64,000 bases of DNA from Metallibacterium scheffleri (GTDB lineage Bacteria; Pseudomonadota; Gammaproteobacteria; Xanthomonadales; Rhodanobacteraceae). Position 1 is the first letter of the stretch, and each line of letters begins with the position of its first letter. Both the position numbers and the translations under genes were made by a program. Of this stretch, positions 53,708-62,317 are shown one piece after another. The stretch is from positions 1,302,001 to 1,366,000 of the forward strand of contig NZ_LDOS01000002.1 of the NCBI RefSeq assembly GCF_002077135.1, written 5' to 3'. The notes under the pieces were generated by a model. That model was given only the letters and a program-made list of their open reading frames with translations. It did no database searches and was not told the DNA's origin.

Positions 53708-54289
53708 ATGGCAACATCCAATCGCATCATCAAGAAATATCCCAACCGGCGTCTGTACGACACCGAGATCTCCAGTTACATCACGCTGGAAGAAGTACGC
53801 CAGCTGGTGCTCGATGGCGAGATCTTCGAGGTGCGCGACGCCAAGACCAACGACGACCTCACGCGCAGCGTGCTGCTGCAGATCATCGCCGAGCACGAAC
53901 AGCAGGGCGCGCCGATGTTCTCGGTGCCGTTGCTGACGCAGATCATCCGCTTCTACGGCGATGCGCTGCAGGGCCTGATGGGGCCTTACCTCGAACGCAG
54001 CATGCAGGTCTTTCTGGAACAGCAGCAGCAATTCCGCAAACAGCTCACCAGCGTGGTCGGGCAAACGCCGTGGACCATGTTCAATGAACTGACCACGCGC
54101 AACATGGACCTGTGGCAGAACCTGCAGCGCAGTCTGGTGGAAAGCGCCAACGCGCGCCCCGCGGCCAAGCCCGCAGCCGAGGCGGGCACCGCCGCAGGAA
54201 ATGGTAGCGGTACGGGCCACGCGCACGGCGGCGCCCCGCCACGCCCGGTTCCGGCTGGTGCCAAGTCCGGCGGCAAATCCTCGCGCTGA
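53708..54289 (+). CDS. phaR: polyhydroxyalkanoate synthesis repressor PhaR
   Basis: 193-residue DNA- and PHA-binding regulator that represses phasin and PHA genes. The diagnostic N-terminus is RIIKKYPNRRLYDTEISSYITLEEVRQLVLDGE, followed by the PHB accumulation regulatory domain (FEVRDAKTNDDLTRSVLLQIIAEHE) and the second domain with FYGDALQGLMGPYLERSM. The last 45 residues are Ala/Gly/Pro-rich. It lies between two acetoacetyl-CoA reductase genes. Confidence 0.95.
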   Translation: MATSNRIIKKYPNRRLYDTEISSYITLEEVRQLVLDGEIFEVRDAKTNDDLTRSVLLQIIAEHEQQGAPMFSVPLLTQIIRFYGDALQGLMGPYLERSMQVFLEQQQQFRKQLTSVVGQTPWTMFNELTTRNMDLWQNLQRSLVESANARPAAKPAAEAGTAAGNGSGTGHAHGGAPPRPVPAGAKSGGKSSR

Positions 54290-54365
54290 ATGTTTTTTTC
54301 CGTTTGATCTTGTTCTCACCGCCTGCGCGGCGCGTGTGTGCCCGCGGCTTGTCCAGGAGTCAGTC

Positions 54366-55112
54366 ATGAGTGAACGCATCGCCATCGTCACCGGCGGTAT
54401 CGGCGGTCTCGGCAGCGCCATTTGCCGCCAGTTGGCCCGACAAGGCGCGCGCGTGGTTGCCGCCGATCTGGCCAACCGCAGCGAACGCCTGGGGGTGTTC
54501 CGCCAGGAAATGGCCGAATTCGGCGAGCGCGTTTCCTTCAGCGCGCTGGACGTCACCGATTTCGATTCCTGCAAGCGCCTCATCGCCGCGACCGAGGCTA
54601 GCCTCGGTCGCGTCGACATCCTGATCAACGTCGCCGGCATCACCCGCGACGCCAGCCTGCGCAAGATGGAAAAATCGCAGTGGGACCAGCTCATGGCGGT
54701 GAACCTCGACGGCATCTTCCACATGAGCCGCGCCGCGATCGAGGGCATGCTGGCGCGCGGTTTCGGGCGCATCGTCAACATCAGCTCGGTCAATGGCCAG
54801 ACCGGCCAGTTCGGGCAGACCAACTATTCGGCAGCCAAGGCCGGCGTGCATGGCTTCACCATGGCGCTTGCGCGCGAAGTCGCCGCCAAGGGCATTACCG
54901 TCAACACCGTGTCGCCGGGCTACTGCCAGACCGAGATGGTCATGGCGGTACCGGAGGTCATCCGCGAAAAGATCATCGCGCAGATCCCGGTCGGTCGCCT
55001 CGGCGCCCCGGACGACATCGGCCGCGCCGTGGCGTTTCTTGCCGCCGACGACACCAGCTACATCACCGGCGCCAACCTGCCGGTGAATGGCGGCTATTTC
55101 ATGAGTTTCTGA
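54366..55112 (+). CDS. phaB: acetoacetyl-CoA reductase (second PhaB homolog)
   Basis: 248-residue SDR closely similar to 52763-53503. NADP motif TGGIGGLGSAI, NVAGITRDASLRKMEKSQWD, SSVNGQTGQFGQTNYSAAKAG and SPGYCQTEMVMAVPE. The AGGAG ribosome-binding site is 8 nt before the ATG. Two reductases around one repressor gene suggest duplication or different substrate chain lengths, but neither can be decided from sequence. No phaC lies nearby. Confidence 0.92.
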   Translation: MSERIAIVTGGIGGLGSAICRQLARQGARVVAADLANRSERLGVFRQEMAEFGERVSFSALDVTDFDSCKRLIAATEASLGRVDILINVAGITRDASLRKMEKSQWDQLMAVNLDGIFHMSRAAIEGMLARGFGRIVNISSVNGQTGQFGQTNYSAAKAGVHGFTMALAREVAAKGITVNTVSPGYCQTEMVMAVPEVIREKIIAQIPVGRLGAPDDIGRAVAFLAADDTSYITGANLPVNGGYFMSF

Positions 55113-55234
55113 TGGCCGCACGCTGATGGCTGCATGGGTCGGTGCCATGGATCGCGCCGGGTGGTCGCTCGCTATTCATGCTTCGCCGCGGCGGGATGCG
55201 TATAACGGCCGCTCCTCTCCGACACTGCGGCCCG

Positions 55235-56596
55235 ATGAGCACACAAGCCACCACGGTTGACCGGTTGGCGCGCGCCGACTCGCACGACTATCACGCGCTG
55301 CCTGGCGATCGCTACTACCGCCTGGCAATCCTGCTGGGCCTGGGCCTGCTGCTGCTCGCGAGCTGGCACCTGCAGGTATTCCACGGCGTGATCCACATGG
55401 CGCGCGAACATGGCTGGGCATCGTTCATCGTGCGCCCGGCGATGCTGTGGGCTGCGATGGGCTCGCTGATGCTGCTGTTCCGCACCCTGCTCTGGTATCG
55501 CTACCACACACCACCCAGCGCGGATATGCAGCAGGCACCACCGTTGACCGTGATCATTCCAGCGTACAACGAAGGCCCGATGGTGGCGCGCTCGATCCAT
55601 TCGGTGGCCCTTGCGCGTTACCCGCGTGACCGTCTGGAAATCATCGTCGTCGATGATGGCAGCAGCGACGACACCTGGCTGCACATCGAGCAGGCCGCGG
55701 CGCAGTACCCAGGTTTGGTCAGCACGCTGCGTTTCGAGCGCAACCAGGGCAAGCGCGCCGCGCTGGAAGCGGGATTCCGCCGCGCCCGCGGCGAGGTGCT
55801 GGTGACGATCGATTCCGACAGCGTGATCGAGCCCGGCACCCTGCTGGCGATGGCCGGACCGTTCCGCGATCCGCGCATCGGTGCGGTCGCCGGCAAGGTC
55901 AGCGTGTACAACCGCGAACAGGGCCTGATCCCGCGCATGCTCAAGGTGCGCTACGCACTGTCGTTTGATTTCCTGCGCGCGGTGCAAAGCACCTACGGCA
56001 CCGTCTACTGCTGCCCGGGCGCGCTGGCGGCCTACCGCACCACGGTGGTGCGGCGCGTGCTCGATGCCTGGGTCGGGCAACGTTTTCTCGGCCGCGCCTG
56101 CACCTTCGGCGAGGATCGCGCGCTGACCAACGCCATCCTCGAACAGGGCCACGACTGCGTCTATCAGCGCGCCGCCATCGTGCATACCCTGGTGCCGACG
56201 CGCTATCGCCAGCTATGCAAGATGTTTCTGCGCTGGGACCGCAGCTACGTGCGCGAGGAATTGCGTTTCGCGCGCCACATCGTCTGGAAGCGGCCGCTGC
56301 CGGCACGGGTGATCGCGCTGCTGGATCTGCTCATCACCAACCTGCGCTATCCCGTGGGTTGGGCGGTGATGACCCTGCTCGTGGTCCTGCTGCCGGGCCA
56401 TCCGGATCTGCTGCTGCGCTTCGGCTCGGTGCTGCTGCTGGTGTCGGCGTTCAACATGCTGTATTACCTGCGCGGCGAGCGCTCCTGGGATTTTGTCTAC
56501 GGCATCGGCTACTCGTTTTTCTCCGCGTTCGCGCTGTTCTGGATCTTCCCCTATGCGCTGCTCACCGCGCGTACGCAGGGCTGGCTGACGCGCTGA
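55235..56596 (+). CDS. processive family 2 glycosyltransferase, hyaluronan synthase/NodC-like
   Basis: 453-residue membrane enzyme that would polymerise a beta-linked polysaccharide. Two N-terminal membrane helices, then the GT2 domain with VIIPAYNEG, VVDDGSSDDT, VTIDSDSVIEPG (the D-x-D metal site), GEDRALTN (catalytic base) and the processive motif near FLRWDRSYVREE, where Q-x-x-R-W is replaced by K-x-x-L-R-W. Three to four C-terminal helices follow. The combination resembles HasA and NodC. The ATG at 55235 is used; an earlier in-frame ATG at 55196 is possible. Product sugar unknown. Confidence 0.85.
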   Translation: MSTQATTVDRLARADSHDYHALPGDRYYRLAILLGLGLLLLASWHLQVFHGVIHMAREHGWASFIVRPAMLWAAMGSLMLLFRTLLWYRYHTPPSADMQQAPPLTVIIPAYNEGPMVARSIHSVALARYPRDRLEIIVVDDGSSDDTWLHIEQAAAQYPGLVSTLRFERNQGKRAALEAGFRRARGEVLVTIDSDSVIEPGTLLAMAGPFRDPRIGAVAGKVSVYNREQGLIPRMLKVRYALSFDFLRAVQSTYGTVYCCPGALAAYRTTVVRRVLDAWVGQRFLGRACTFGEDRALTNAILEQGHDCVYQRAAIVHTLVPTRYRQLCKMFLRWDRSYVREELRFARHIVWKRPLPARVIALLDLLITNLRYPVGWAVMTLLVVLLPGHPDLLLRFGSVLLLVSAFNMLYYLRGERSWDFVYGIGYSFFSAFALFWIFPYALLTARTQGWLTR

Positions 56597-56696
56597 GGAG
56601 CCGGAGGCCTGGGAAATTCGACCGCCATCGCAAGGGCGCCACCAAGCGTTCGTGCCGGCGGCGGTCGCAGCAGGTGGACGATTTTTTCCTGGCCTC

Positions 56697-58430
56697 TCAG
56701 TCGGCACGCGTTGCGCGGATCGGCGACACGTGCTGCGCGGCGCACTGCGCGGCCGCCGCGGCACTGCCAAAGGGTGCCGCGACCCACGCCGTCGGATGCG
56801 CGAAGACCTGCGCCACGCGCAGACCCCGCGTCAACGCCGGCGCCCACATCAGCGTGTACGCGCCTGCCTGCGGCACCCGCAACCGATAGCAGCCGGTCGC
56901 CAGATGCATGGGCCGATCAAACGGCTTGCCATCAAGCCACGCATGCACGCGCCCCTGCGGCGAGAGCAGCACGTAGTCCTGACCCACCGCCACCGGCAGC
57001 GCCACGGCCTGAGCGGCGGCGGCGACCCGGAAGCGCACGCCCAGCACGCGTACATTGCCGCGCACGGGCAGGTAGTTGTGCTCGATGAAGCCGCGGTCCT
57101 CGTGCGGCATGCGGTAATCCATCAGCACCGGCGTGCCGGTGCGCACCATGTGCGCGCGCACCTGCGGGTGCAGCAGACCATGCGCGATGCGGTAGCGCGC
57201 GATGTCCTCGAACACCCAGAAAATCGGCCGCGGGCGGAAGATCGCCTCGCCCTTGGCATTCATCACATACTCGCCTGGACGCGTGAGTTGCAGCACCATG
57301 GCCAGATCGCGCTCCTGACGGTGCAGCAAGTGATCGCACCACGGCGGCCGCGCGGCGAGAATCAGCGCCAGCTCCAGGACGAACGCGCTGATGAAGCCGG
57401 CCGTCACGCGCGAACGCGTGCCCAGCCGCGACCCGGTGATGCCCAGCAGGATCAGCGGCATCGCCGGCAGCAGGTCCTGCAAGGTCAGCAGCGGCCAGAA
57501 GCTGAACAAGGCACCCAGATACAACGCGCCGCCGGCGAACGGAACCAGACGCCGCAACGTCAACACCGGATCGGCGCTGTCGCGCAAGCGCCTCCAGGTG
57601 ACCAGCGCCACCAGCAGCAGCACCGCGGGAAACAGAAAATAATGCGCCGGCCCGCCGCTCCAGTCGCCGAGGCCGGGCACGATGTTGTAGGTCACCCAGA
57701 AATACCAAGCCCGCGTCAACGCCCCATGCAGCGCAAAGAACACCGCAAACGCGCCAAGCGGCAGGATCAGACCCAGCAACCAGCCAGGCACGGTGCGCAA
57801 CCACGCGCGCCAGGCGATGGCGCGACCCTGCAAGCGCCAGAACAACGCCAGCATGGCCAGCGCCAGCAATTGCGTGATCAGCAGTGGCGAGCTTTTCATC
57901 GACACCGCGAACGCCAATCCGGCGAGCAGGCCGCTCAGCGCCAGCCAGCCGCGCCGCGGCGCACCGATGGCCCCCGTGGCCACGGCGCCCATCCACATCA
58001 CCCACCACAGGTCGTCGGTGCGGAATTGCACGCTGGACAGGTAGGTCAGCGGAAACAGCGCGGTCAGCGCCATTGCCGTCCATGCCACACGCGTGTTCCA
58101 CAGGCGGCGGCCCAGCCACCAGGTGAACGCCAGGCCCAGCGCCCAGATCGGAATGGTTGCCGTGCGCATGCACGGCACGATGTCGGCACGCGCGCCAAGC
58201 AGCGCCAGCAGCGGCGACATCAGCCACTGGAACAGCGGCGTGTGGTTGTCGAACAGGTTCACGTAGGGCAACTGGCCCTGCGTCCATGCCCACACCACGT
58301 GCAGGTGCTGCGGCTCGTCGGAATCGACCCGCAGCGACCATGCCGAGGCCAAGCGCAGCGCGAGCAGGGCCAGCACACCGAGCGCGGCGTAGGCAAACTG
58401 CGCGCGGCGGCGCGGGGTGCGCTGATTCAT
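56697..58430 (-). CDS. GT39/ArnT-like membrane glycosyltransferase
   Basis: 577-residue protein with at least nine membrane helices and a periplasmic C-terminal third. The first periplasmic loop VDSDEPQHLHVVWAWTQGQL, with its acidic DSDE and the nearby LFDNHTPLFQW, matches the GT-C/PMT family (GT39), which uses lipid-linked sugar donors; the DE pair is the usual catalytic site. Acceptor unknown: lipid A, a protein or a polysaccharide are all possible. Convergent with the GT2 gene, 100 bp apart, and divergent from the thr operon. Confidence 0.8.
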   Translation of the reverse strand: MNQRTPRRRAQFAYAALGVLALLALRLASAWSLRVDSDEPQHLHVVWAWTQGQLPYVNLFDNHTPLFQWLMSPLLALLGARADIVPCMRTATIPIWALGLAFTWWLGRRLWNTRVAWTAMALTALFPLTYLSSVQFRTDDLWWVMWMGAVATGAIGAPRRGWLALSGLLAGLAFAVSMKSSPLLITQLLALAMLALFWRLQGRAIAWRAWLRTVPGWLLGLILPLGAFAVFFALHGALTRAWYFWVTYNIVPGLGDWSGGPAHYFLFPAVLLLVALVTWRRLRDSADPVLTLRRLVPFAGGALYLGALFSFWPLLTLQDLLPAMPLILLGITGSRLGTRSRVTAGFISAFVLELALILAARPPWCDHLLHRQERDLAMVLQLTRPGEYVMNAKGEAIFRPRPIFWVFEDIARYRIAHGLLHPQVRAHMVRTGTPVLMDYRMPHEDRGFIEHNYLPVRGNVRVLGVRFRVAAAAQAVALPVAVGQDYVLLSPQGRVHAWLDGKPFDRPMHLATGCYRLRVPQAGAYTLMWAPALTRGLRVAQVFAHPTAWVAAPFGSAAAAAQCAAQHVSPIRATRAD

Positions 58431-58667
58431 CGGCTACGCCTGGCAAAAGTACGCGATTGGACCGCACCGGCAAAGCATCTGCTTTGCCGACAGCTTACGA
58501 GTCCTGGACAATTGCCCAAGGCTGGACTTGCACCGCGCCCGGACCTGCCGATTATCGAGTACTGCGTGCGCGCAGAACAATGGCGTCTCGCATATCAGCG
58601 CCCGCAAGCATGGCGCCACATCCGCGGGCGGCTTGACAAAACATCCCGGCACGGCTTGACTGCGGCC

Positions 58668-58811
58668 ATGATCACGCACGCCAGCCAGAATGCATTCACC
58701 CGTGCCAGGCATGCCGCGGGCTCGCCGTTTCCTGCCGCAGCACGCGGCAACGGCTTCACCACGACGACTACGACGACCGCGAACCGCGGCGGTCGCGTGC
58801 GCATGCCTTGA
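58668..58811 (+). CDS. thrL: thr operon leader peptide (ThrL-like)
   Basis: 47-codon frame from the ATG at 58668, the only start in frame near the element. It contains seven consecutive threonine codons (58758-58778, FTTTTTTTAN) and stops 91 nt before thrA. As in E. coli ThrL, ribosome stalling at these codons would sense low threonyl-tRNA. No strong Shine-Dalgarno sequence is seen. Too short to be listed by many annotation pipelines. Confidence 0.85.
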   Translation: MITHASQNAFTRARHAAGSPFPAAARGNGFTTTTTTTANRGGRVRMP

Positions 58812-58857
58812 GTTGAACTGATCCATGCCCCCGACCCCGCCGATGCACGCGGCGGGG
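58794..58857 (+). promoter_or_regulatory. threonine attenuator: competing RNA hairpins
   Basis: CCCCGCCG (58835-58842) and CGGCGGGG (58850-58857) form an 8-bp hairpin with a 7-nt loop before thrA. CGCGTGC (58794-58800) is fully complementary to GCACGCG (58845-58851), which overlaps the loop and 3' arm, so the two structures exclude each other. Only two U residues follow the first hairpin, so the terminator is weak or control may be at thrA translation. Confidence 0.65.
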
Positions 58858-58901
58858 TTGCCCACCGCGGCGCATCGGCAGGGTCTCACCGGAGATCCAT
58901 C

Positions 58902-61370
58902 ATGCCTTCGCCGCCTGCGGATTCAGCACAGCCAGACCAGCGCCCCTGCGTACACAAATTCGGCGGGTCCAGCCTGGCCAACGCCGCGCGCATGGCACGC
59001 GTCAGCAGCATTCTGCGCGATGCCGGGGAACCGGCACAGCTCATCGTGGTGTCCGCGCTGCAAGGCGTCACCAACGTCCTGGTGGCGCTGAGCGAAGCCA
59101 CGGATGACCCCGCCACCATGCTCGCCGATCTGCTGCTACGCCACCTCGCGCTGGCCGCGGCCAGCGCCGATGCCGCGTTGCGCGACTGGCTGCAGCGCGA
59201 CTTCGACGCCTGCGCGATGCTGCTGGCGCAGGCACGCGGCGCGGGTTGCAGCAAGGCACTGCACGCCCGCATCCATGGTCGCGGCGAGATCTGGAGCGCG
59301 CGCTGTCTGCAATCGCGCTTGTGCCACGATGGCCGCGATTGCGCCCTGCTCGATGCGCGCGATGTGCTGACCGTGCACCGACACGAGATGGGCGCGCAGG
59401 TCGACTGGACGCGCAGCCAAGCCGCGTGGTCGGCATGGCGCGCGCAAAATCCGCAACCACATGTCGTGGTCACCGGCTTCATCGCGCGTGACGCGAGCGG
59501 CGCCGACATTACCCTTGGCCGTAACGGCAGCGATTACTCGGCGGCGATCTTCGCCGTGCTGTCCAACGCGCGCGAACTCACCCTGTGGGGCGATACCGAT
59601 GGCATGCTCAGCGCTGATCCGCGTCTGGTCGGCGAAGCCGTGTCGCTGCCACAGCTCAGCTACACCGAGGCTTGCGAGCTGGCCTACTTCGGCGCCAGGG
59701 TAATCCATCCGCAGACCCTGCTCCCAGCGATGCAGCGCGCACTGCCGATCCGCATCCGCAACAGCTTCAATCCGGCGCACCCCGGCACACGCATCGACCA
59801 CGACCGCAGCAGCGCGACCGCCGTCAAGGGTCTCAGCGCGATGCTGGGCATGGCGTTGCTCAACCTCGAAGGCGCCGGCATGCTCGGCGTGCCAGGCACC
59901 GCCGAGCGCGTGTTCGGCGCGCTGCGCGCGGCGGGTATTTCGGTGAGCATGATCTCGCAGGGTTCGTCCGAGCACTCGATCTGCTGCGTCATCCGCGATG
60001 CCGATGGCGCGCAGGCGCGCGCCGCCCTGCTGCACGCATTTGCCGCGGAGATCGGCGATGGACGCATCCAGGGCGTGACGCTGACGCGCGACATCGGCGT
60101 GATCGCCGCGGTGGGCGAGGGCATGATCGGCCAGCCCGGCGTGGCCGCGCGCCTGCTGTCCGGCATCGCACGCGCGCAAGTCAGCGTGCGCGCCATCGCC
60201 CAGGGCGCCAGCGAACGCAGCATCTCGGTCGCGGTCGGCGCCGGCGACACCACGCGTGCGCTGCGCGCCGCGCACGCGGCGTTCCTGCTGTCCGGGCAGA
60301 CGCTCAGCATCGGCATCATCGGTCCTGGCCAGATCGGCACCGCACTGCTCGAACAATTGCGCGCCGCGCAGTCCCGCCTGCGTCACGAACACGCCATCGA
60401 CCTGCGCGTGCGCGCCATCGCCGACAGCCGCCGGCAGTGGCTGGATGCCGGCAGCGAAATGCCTGCGGACTGGCGCGCGCGCGTGCAATCGGGCGCCGCC
60501 ACGGATCTCGCCGCATTCGCCGCACACGTGCATCCCGGCCATCTGCCGCATGCCGTGATCATCGACTGCAGCGCCAGCGACGCGCTGGCCGATGCCTACG
60601 CCGGCTGGCTGCAGGCCGGCATCCACGTGATCACGCCGAGCAAACGCGCCGCATCCGGGCCACTGGAACGCTGGCAGAGCATCCGCACCGCCGCCGCAAG
60701 CAGTGGTGCGCAGTTGCGCTACGAGGCCAGCGTCGGTGCCGGACTGCCGGTCATCCAGACTCTGCGCGACCTGATCGACACCGGCGACACGTTGCGCGCG
60801 ATCGATGGCGTCCTCTCCGGCACGCTGTCTTGGCTGTTCAATCACTACGATGGCAGCCGGCCGTTTTCCGCGTTGCTGCGCGAAGCGCATGCGCGCGGCT
60901 ACACCGAGCCCGATCCGCGCGATGACCTCGCCGGCATGGACGTGGCGCGCAAGCTGGTGATCCTGGCGCGCGAGGCCGGGCTGGCGTTGGACATCGAACA
61001 AGTCGCGGTGCAGAGCCTGGTGCCAGAAGCGCTGATGCGCATCGAGCGCGACAGGTTCATGGCGCGGCTCGATGAGCTCGACACCGACATGGCGGCGCGC
61101 CTCGCGCAAGCGCAGCGCCGTGGCACACGCCTGCGCTACCTGGCCACCTTGGATGCGCAGGGCACGGCCACGGTGGGACTGCGCGAGATCGCCGACACGC
61201 ACGCCGCGGCACACCTGCGCGCCACCGACAATCTGCTGCAGTTCAGCACGCGCCGCTACTGCGACAATCCGCTGGTCGTGCAAGGCCCCGGCGCAGGACC
61301 GGAGGTGACCGCCGCCGGCGTGTTCGCCGATCTGCTGCGCGTCGCCGGCAATCTGCGGAGAAACCCATGA
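58902..61370 (+). CDS. thrA: bifunctional aspartate kinase / homoserine dehydrogenase I
   Basis: 822-residue enzyme for the first and third steps of threonine synthesis. The aspartokinase domain (about 15-300) has VHKFGGSSLANAARM, LTLGRNGSDYSAAIFA and VIHPQTLLPA. Tandem ACT domains (about 320-460) contain GTAERVFGALRAAGISVSMISQGSSEHSICCV and mediate threonine feedback. The homoserine dehydrogenase domain has the NAD motif IIGPGQIGTALLEQL and GLPVIQTLRDLIDTGD. GGAG lies 8 nt before the ATG. The stop overlaps the thrB start (ATGA). Confidence 0.97.
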   Translation: MPSPPADSAQPDQRPCVHKFGGSSLANAARMARVSSILRDAGEPAQLIVVSALQGVTNVLVALSEATDDPATMLADLLLRHLALAAASADAALRDWLQRDFDACAMLLAQARGAGCSKALHARIHGRGEIWSARCLQSRLCHDGRDCALLDARDVLTVHRHEMGAQVDWTRSQAAWSAWRAQNPQPHVVVTGFIARDASGADITLGRNGSDYSAAIFAVLSNARELTLWGDTDGMLSADPRLVGEAVSLPQLSYTEACELAYFGARVIHPQTLLPAMQRALPIRIRNSFNPAHPGTRIDHDRSSATAVKGLSAMLGMALLNLEGAGMLGVPGTAERVFGALRAAGISVSMISQGSSEHSICCVIRDADGAQARAALLHAFAAEIGDGRIQGVTLTRDIGVIAAVGEGMIGQPGVAARLLSGIARAQVSVRAIAQGASERSISVAVGAGDTTRALRAAHAAFLLSGQTLSIGIIGPGQIGTALLEQLRAAQSRLRHEHAIDLRVRAIADSRRQWLDAGSEMPADWRARVQSGAATDLAAFAAHVHPGHLPHAVIIDCSASDALADAYAGWLQAGIHVITPSKRAASGPLERWQSIRTAAASSGAQLRYEASVGAGLPVIQTLRDLIDTGDTLRAIDGVLSGTLSWLFNHYDGSRPFSALLREAHARGYTEPDPRDDLAGMDVARKLVILAREAGLALDIEQVAVQSLVPEALMRIERDRFMARLDELDTDMAARLAQAQRRGTRLRYLATLDAQGTATVGLREIADTHAAAHLRATDNLLQFSTRRYCDNPLVVQGPGAGPEVTAAGVFADLLRVAGNLRRNP

Positions 61371-62317
61371 AGGCAGCGACTGCAATGAACACCTGGGCGC
61401 GCGCGCGCGCGCCGTGCAGCGTCGGCAACGTCGCCGCCGGCTTCGACCTGCTCGGCCACACCTTCGCCGGACCCGCCGACGAAGTGCTGGTGCGGCGCAT
61501 GCCGACACCGGGCGTGCGCATCGGCGCGATCCACGGCAGTACCACCGAACTGCCGCGCGATGCCACGCGCAACACCGCCGGCGCCGCGCTGCTGACGCTG
61601 GGTACGGCGCTGGGCCTGGACTTTGGCTTCGAGATCGAGATCTTCAAGGGCATCGCCTACGCCGCCGGGCTGGGCGGATCGGCGGCCTCCAGCGTGGCCG
61701 CCGTGGTCGCTGCCAATGCATTGCTGCCCAATCCGCTGACGCGCGAACAGCTTTATCCTCACGCGATCAGCGGCGAAGCCGTGGCCAGCGGCGCGCGCCA
61801 CGGTGACAACGTCGGCGCGATGCTGCTCGGCGGCCTGGTGCTGGCCAGCGCCGAGCGCCTGCTGCGCGTGCCGGTACCCACGGGCGTGCACTGCGCGGTG
61901 GTGCATCCGCATTGCGAACTGCAGACGCGCGCCGCACGCGCGGTGCTGGCCGTGCCGTATGCCTTGCACGAGTTCGTCGCGCAAAGCACGTACCTGGCAC
62001 TGTTGCTGGCGGCGTGCTATCGCGGCGAGGTGCAACTGCTGCGCGAGGGCCTGCACGATGTGCTGGTCGAACCGCGCCGCGCCGCGCTGGTGCCAGGTTT
62101 CGCCAGTGTGCGCGCGGCGTTGCTGGATGCCGGCGCGCTGGGCGGCAGCCTGTCCGGCGCCGGGCCCAGCGTGTTCGCCTGGTGCGCGGACGCCGCTTCG
62201 GCGCATACGGTTCTGGCCGCGATGCGCGCCGCCTTCGCCGGCCACGGCATCGACAGCGACGGCTGGGTGGCGCCGGTCGACGGTCCGCGCGCGGAGGTCA
62301 TCGCATGCGGTTCCTGA
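61367..62317 (+). CDS. thrB: homoserine kinase
   Basis: GHMP-family kinase that phosphorylates homoserine. 316 residues with ARAPCSVGNVAAGFDLLG, the ATP loop GLGGSAASSVAAVVAANAL (about residues 105-123), and LSGAGPSVFAW near the C-terminus. The ATG at 61367 overlaps thrA; an ATG at 61385 is the alternative. The 3' end overlaps thrC by 13 nt, so translation of the three genes is probably coupled. Confidence 0.96.
   Translation: MKAATAMNTWARARAPCSVGNVAAGFDLLGHTFAGPADEVLVRRMPTPGVRIGAIHGSTTELPRDATRNTAGAALLTLGTALGLDFGFEIEIFKGIAYAAGLGGSAASSVAAVVAANALLPNPLTREQLYPHAISGEAVASGARHGDNVGAMLLGGLVLASAERLLRVPVPTGVHCAVVHPHCELQTRAARAVLAVPYALHEFVAQSTYLALLLAACYRGEVQLLREGLHDVLVEPRRAALVPGFASVRAALLDAGALGGSLSGAGPSVFAWCADAASAHTVLAAMRAAFAGHGIDSDGWVAPVDGPRAEVIACGS

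Noticed and set aside
56652-58811. 719-codon plus-strand open frame opposite the GT39-like gene
   Set aside because: Antisense shadow over most of its length; only its last 48 codons are meaningful, as the thr leader peptide, which has its own ATG at 58668.
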